From Alphaproteobacteria bacterium (GTDB taxonomy: Bacteria; Pseudomonadota; Alphaproteobacteria; Caulobacterales; Aquidulcibacteraceae): 64,000 bases of DNA. The DNA is taken from contig JAIXQA010000080.1 in NCBI GenBank assembly GCA_027485915.1, positions 20,076-84,075 on the forward strand, given 5' to 3'. Under the pieces are notes generated by a model. It did no database searches and was not told the origin of the DNA. It was given only the letters and a program-made list of their open reading frames with translations. Positions 59,686 through 64,000 of the stretch are shown one piece after another; position 1 is the stretch's first letter, and every line of letters starts with the position of its first letter. A program made the position numbers and the translations under genes.

Positions 59686-59857
59686 GTGCCATGGCGAACC
59701 AGAGGCGGGAGGCGGGGAGATAGCGGTTTTTGCCGCGTCGCAAAAGCCTCGTCCTCATTTGAACGCAGATCGGTCTCTTTTTTGCCCAAAGCAGTGCAGA
59801 CTCTGTTCATGTTGGTTTAGCTACAAACCACAAGACCAATCTGGGAAGGGAATATCC

Positions 59858-60625
59858 ATGCGTCAGTTCAACCGCCACCTCTTATTGTCCGCACTCGCCC
59901 TCAGTGCAGTGGGGTTCGTGCCCGTCTCAGCTATGGCACAAGCTAATTCGACCATAGGGTCTCCTTGCTGCATGGCACCGGCCTCTGTCACGCCCACCAC
60001 ATTGAACTTCACGGTGAGCGCAGATCAGAAGAAAGCGCCAGACATGGCGACTATGGGGGCAGGGGTTGTGACCACCGCCAAAACCGCCAAAGCTGCGATG
60101 GAGGACAATGCGCGCAAAATGTCCGCCGCCTTTGTGGCGTTGAAAGCCGCAGGCATTGCCGAGAAGGACATGCAAACCTCTGGCGTGCAGTTAAGCCCGC
60201 AATATGACTATACCAATGGCACCCGCCCACGCATCGTGGGCTATCAAGCCGCCAATCGTGTGACCTTGAAGTTGCGCAAGATCGACCAAATCGGCGCGGT
60301 GATGGATGCCCTGGTGGCGCAAGGCATTAATGAGATTGATGGGCCAAATTTTGGCATCGAAAACCCTGACGCCATGCTGGATCTGGCCCGCGGCGAAGCC
60401 ATGGCAACCGCTATGCGCCGAGCTGAGCTTTATGCCAAGGCCGCTGGTATGCGGGTTAAGCGCATCGTTTCGATCAGTGAAAGTGGCGGCTACACGCCCC
60501 CGCAGCCCATGCCCATGATGATGGCACGAGCTGCCATGGCTGACTCTGCGGCACCGACGCCGGTTGCGGCTGGCGAGGTCAGCTATTCGATCCAAATCTC
60601 GCTTCAAGTTGAACTCGAGAGATAA
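59858..60625 (+). CDS. SIMPL (DUF541) domain periplasmic protein
   Basis: Signal peptide; AGIAEKDMQTSGVQLSPQYDYTNGTRPRIVGYQAANRVTLKLR. Confidence 0.92.
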   Translation: MRQFNRHLLLSALALSAVGFVPVSAMAQANSTIGSPCCMAPASVTPTTLNFTVSADQKKAPDMATMGAGVVTTAKTAKAAMEDNARKMSAAFVALKAAGIAEKDMQTSGVQLSPQYDYTNGTRPRIVGYQAANRVTLKLRKIDQIGAVMDALVAQGINEIDGPNFGIENPDAMLDLARGEAMATAMRRAELYAKAAGMRVKRIVSISESGGYTPPQPMPMMMARAAMADSAAPTPVAAGEVSYSIQISLQVELER

Positions 60626-60640
60626 GTCTGCAGACGATAG

Positions 60641-60697
60641 GCTTTGATCCGACCCTTTGCTTTCACATTTTTGTGGTCGTGAAAGTTGGGTCAAAGC
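60641..60697. repeat. Bipartite stem-loop gctttgatcc...ctttcac-loop-gtgaaag..gggtcaaagc
   Basis: 10-bp stem (one G.U) plus 7-bp stem around an interior loop. Confidence 0.85.
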
Positions 60698-60733
60698 TTG
60701 CAAACAGGTGGGTTTCGCGATAGCGCCCCCGCC

Positions 60734-61732
60734 ATGCTTAACTTTGACCTTGTCGCTGCTAATCTTCTTTCCCCAGCCGTTATCTGTTTCGCACTGGGTG
60801 CTTTTGCCGCCTATGTGAAGAGCGACTTACGCGTTCCCCAACAGGTACATGAGACCATCTCCATGTATCTCTTGTTCTCGATTGGCTTGAAGGGCGGAAT
60901 TGCGCTGGATAATTCGGCCGGCACATCCATGTTGCTGCCGTTTCTGGCGACCATCTTTATGGGCGTCCTGACACCGATTGTCGCCTTTTATGTCGCTCGA
61001 CAAATTGGCAAGCAGAGCATTGTCGACTCCGGGGCAATGGCAGCACATTTTGGCTCGGTCAGTGCGGTGACCTTTATGGCCGCCTTGAACTTTGGCGCTT
61101 TGAGTGGCTTCAAGATTGAAGGCTATCTAACTGCGCTTTTGATCGTCTTAGAGGTGCCGGGCATCATTATCGGCATCGTTTTGGCGCGCCTGATGTCGGA
61201 AAATCGCACTATCAGCGTCAATCATGTGCTGCGCGAAGCGATCACCAGCAAGAGCGTTATGCTGATGGGCGGCGGGCTTTTGGTTGGTCTATTGACCGAT
61301 CCGAAGGGGATTGAAGCCGTCTCCACCGTCTTTATCACGCCCTTCCAAGGCGTCTTGGCCTTCTTCTTGTTAGAGCTTGGCGTGGTGGCATTGAAGCGCT
61401 TACGCGAATCGAAGGCCCCCTTGCCCTTCATGTTGGCCTTTGGCATCAGCATGCCGATCCTTTTCGGCACGATTGGCCTCATCGTTGGCCATTTTGCGGG
61501 TTTTTCGGTTGGCGGCACTGCGGTCTTTGCCACCATGGCAGCCAGCGCATCCTACATTGCAGCACCAGCTGCTGTACGCATGGCGATGCCAGAGGCGAAC
61601 GAAGGACTTTATCTTACGACATCCATCAGTATCACTTTGCCGTTCAACATCATCATCGGCATCCCGGCTTACTTTGCCGTGTCGGCGATGATTAGTGACT
61701 GGCCTACCATGGCAAGCTTGATGGGCGGCTAG
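60734..61732 (+). CDS. SbtA-like sodium-dependent bicarbonate transport family permease
   Basis: LNFDLVAANLLSPAVICFALGAFAAYVKSDLRVPQQVHETISMYLLFSIGLKGG; 10 TM duplicated fold. Confidence 0.9.
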   Translation: MLNFDLVAANLLSPAVICFALGAFAAYVKSDLRVPQQVHETISMYLLFSIGLKGGIALDNSAGTSMLLPFLATIFMGVLTPIVAFYVARQIGKQSIVDSGAMAAHFGSVSAVTFMAALNFGALSGFKIEGYLTALLIVLEVPGIIIGIVLARLMSENRTISVNHVLREAITSKSVMLMGGGLLVGLLTDPKGIEAVSTVFITPFQGVLAFFLLELGVVALKRLRESKAPLPFMLAFGISMPILFGTIGLIVGHFAGFSVGGTAVFATMAASASYIAAPAAVRMAMPEANEGLYLTTSISITLPFNIIIGIPAYFAVSAMISDWPTMASLMGG

Positions 61733-62361
61733 TCGGCCGCGCGCGGATCAGCCCGCACCCAGCCCCGCTCATGGTTGAATAAATCGAGTCCACCGGTCGC
61801 TATATCAAAGCGTGCGCCTTCGAGATTGAGGGTGCCGGCGGCAACCTTTTCTGCCACGAAGGGGAAGCTCAATAGATTGGACATGGAAAGTTCAACGCTT
61901 GCCCGCTCGCAAGGTTCAATCTCGTCAGTATTAAGCGCCATAACAACCGGCACCAGCACATCAATCCATTGATTGACGAAGCGCAGGCTTTGGCCCTCTT
62001 GCCCGGCCTTGGTGCCCCAGCGGCCACGGTCGATCGCAGCCTTGACCCCGCCACAGCGGGCATGGCCCATGACAAGGATGGTTTTGACACCAAGGGCTTG
62101 GACGGCAAACTCAATGGCGGCAGAGGTGCCATGCAGGCCTTCGCCTTGCTCGAACGGCGGCACAAGGGCGGCCACATTGCGCACAACAAACAGCTCACCC
62201 GGTGACACGTCAAAAATCTGGCCGGGATCGGCGCGGGAGTCCGAACAAGCGATCACCAAAAGGCGCGGGGTTTGGCCATCGGCCAATTGCTCATAGAGTT
62301 CGCGTTGGTGCGGCCAAGCATCACGGCGAAAACGGCTATAGCCTTCCAATAATCGATCCAT
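61729..62361 (-). CDS. Beta-class carbonic anhydrase
   Basis: VIACSDSRADP and MGHARCGGVKAA Zn ligand motifs. Confidence 0.96.
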   Translation of the reverse strand: MDRLLEGYSRFRRDAWPHQRELYEQLADGQTPRLLVIACSDSRADPGQIFDVSPGELFVVRNVAALVPPFEQGEGLHGTSAAIEFAVQALGVKTILVMGHARCGGVKAAIDRGRWGTKAGQEGQSLRFVNQWIDVLVPVVMALNTDEIEPCERASVELSMSNLLSFPFVAEKVAAGTLNLEGARFDIATGGLDLFNHERGWVRADPRAAD

Positions 62362-62400
62362 CAGAAGTCTATAGCCGCAGCTGTCTAGCCAAGGAAAGGC

Positions 62401-62868
62401 TTAATTGGCGCGCGTCACATGCAGGACGGCACCTTCAACCCCGGTTACCACCAAAACACTCCCACTTGCTGGGTCTGTCCCGTCAAAGGTTTTGGCGGCC
62501 CATTCGGTATCCCCCAGCCGGACTCTGCCAGCGCCGCTGACAAAGGCTTCCACGGCGATAGCCTGCTGGCCAATGTGGCGTTGGAGAGGCGAATTAAGTG
62601 TGGGGTCCTCAGACGGTGTGGTGTCGGGCTTGAAAAAGCGGCGTCCTGCCACAGTCGTGGCCAAAGCAAACAAAGCAAAGGCGACCAATTGCAACGGCAG
62701 GCTCGCGTCTGGGAACAGAAAAGCTAATGCAGCCGTTAGCGCCGCAGCTGTGGCGATCCACAAAAGATAGGCCGTGCCCGTCAGCAATTCTGCCGCCAAC
62801 AATGCCGCGCCAATGCCCAGCCAGGTCAGCGCGCCAAGCCCTGCCCAAGTACTGATAAATTCGTCCAT
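62401..62868 (-). CDS. NfeD family protein
   Basis: TM segments plus OB-like C-terminus (GQQAIAVEAFVSGAGRVRLGDTEWAAKTFDGTDPASGSVLVVTGVEGAVLHV); beside SPFH gene. Confidence 0.9.
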   Translation of the reverse strand: MDEFISTWAGLGALTWLGIGAALLAAELLTGTAYLLWIATAAALTAALAFLFPDASLPLQLVAFALFALATTVAGRRFFKPDTTPSEDPTLNSPLQRHIGQQAIAVEAFVSGAGRVRLGDTEWAAKTFDGTDPASGSVLVVTGVEGAVLHVTRAN

Positions 62869-62872
62869 CAGT

Positions 62873-63841
62873 TTAGTCCTTCGTCGTGGGGACAGCGGTG
62901 CGGGCAGGGGCTTTGGCCTGCCCTTGGCTTTGGGTGGCCGTGCCCGACAGGGTCAATTGACGCACGCCTTCAATCGCCGACGCAATCGCACTCAGCTCGG
63001 TCGGCACAATTACGGTGCGCTGTTGGGGTGAGGAGGCCAGTTTGCCAAAGGCCTCGACATAGGATTGGCCCAAGAAGTAGTTGAGCGCATTGACGTCACC
63101 TGCCGAAATCGCGTCTGACACCATGCGGGTAGCATTGGCTTCGGCTTCTGCGGCGCGTTCGCGGCCTTCAGCGTCGCGGAAGGCAGATTCCTTGCGGCCT
63201 TCGGCTTCCAGAATGACAGCTTGCTTATGGCCTTCCGCACGTAGAATGGCGGCAGCCTTTTCGCCTTCGGCGGTGGTGATTTCAGCCCGACGCTCGCGCT
63301 CGGCCTTCATTTGCTTGGCCATAGCTTCATTAAGATCCGCAGGTGGCGAGAGGTCTTTGATCTCGATCCGCACGACTTTAACGCCCCAAGGATTGGTCGC
63401 CGCATCAATCGTCTGCAACAGTTTGGCATTAATGGTGTCACGTTGCGACAAAACTTCGTCCAGCTCCATGGAGCCGATCACGGTGCGCAAATTGGTCAAA
63501 GACAGATTGGTGATGGCCAGCCGCAAATCTTCGACCTCATAGGCGGCTTTGGCGGCGTCAAACACTTGGGTAAAGACCACCGCATCGCAGCGTACCATGA
63601 CGTTGTCGCGCGTGATCACCTCTTGTCGTGGCACGTCCAAGACGCTTTCCATCATCGAAATCTTGCGGCCTATCTGGTCCATAATGGGCGTAATGAAATG
63701 AATGCCGGGGTGTAGGGTCCGCAAATAGCGACCAAAGCGCTCCAACGTATATTGCCGGCCTTGTGGAACGATTTTGACAAAGGTGGTGACAAAGATGATC
63801 GCCATCACAACCAAGACGGCGGAAAACCAAAAGAATTCCAT
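62873..63841 (-). CDS. SPFH/Band 7 (paraslipin, QmcA-like) protein
   Basis: KIVPQGRQYTLERFGRYLRTLHPGIHFITPIMDQIGRKISMMESVLDVPRQEVITRDNVMV; start MEFFWFSAVL. Confidence 0.95.
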   Translation of the reverse strand: MEFFWFSAVLVVMAIIFVTTFVKIVPQGRQYTLERFGRYLRTLHPGIHFITPIMDQIGRKISMMESVLDVPRQEVITRDNVMVRCDAVVFTQVFDAAKAAYEVEDLRLAITNLSLTNLRTVIGSMELDEVLSQRDTINAKLLQTIDAATNPWGVKVVRIEIKDLSPPADLNEAMAKQMKAERERRAEITTAEGEKAAAILRAEGHKQAVILEAEGRKESAFRDAEGRERAAEAEANATRMVSDAISAGDVNALNYFLGQSYVEAFGKLASSPQQRTVIVPTELSAIASAIEGVRQLTLSGTATQSQGQAKAPARTAVPTTKD

Positions 63842-63978
63842 GAATATACCTCCCCAATCCGAGCCAATGGGGTAGGCCTTAAAGCGGTACACGTCGGCGT
63901 ACCAAGCCTACCCTAAATCACTGCCCGCGCGAGATATGTGTATTGCGACTACGGATTAAAAGAGGTCGCTTGTTTTCC

Positions 63979-63999
63979 TGTGGATAAAATGGTGGATAA
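63979..63999 (-). promoter_or_regulatory. Two DnaA-box-like 9-mers (TGTGGATAA, GGTGGATAA)
   Basis: First equals the reverse complement of TTATCCACA; the second has one mismatch, with starts 12 bp apart. Confidence 0.55.
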
Positions 64000-64000
64000 A

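Overview
This window is a gene-dense stretch of an alphaproteobacterial chromosome. That taxonomic reading is an inference from the suf operon order, COQ7-type UbiF, ExoD, GluQRS, a GWW-tailed RNase E and an FbpABC transporter. I support about 57 protein genes, most of them core or housekeeping: suf tail, gluQ, coq7, dsbB, rne, amiC, PBP1A, prfB, hrpB, gatCA, fbpABC, a DEAD-box helicase and a block of acyl-CoA/ketosynthase genes. I also support tRNA-Leu(CAA) and tRNA-Ile2(CAT), one GIY-YIG pseudogene that is absent from the ORF track, and several terminators. I found no prophage, CRISPR array, IS element or recognisable defence island. The least-explained content is non-coding: (i) 54.0-54.36 kb, a dense array of hairpins that includes a perfect 41-bp tandem duplication; (ii) 59.05-59.61 kb, REP-like repeats flanking a GIY-YIG nuclease gene with a nonsense codon at codon 5, next to a tRNA; (iii) a three-helix nested leader upstream of lemA; (iv) two closely spaced DnaA-box-like 9-mers at the right edge of the window. 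No completely new multi-gene system can be claimed from sequence alone. The repeat/GIY-YIG association is the best lead.
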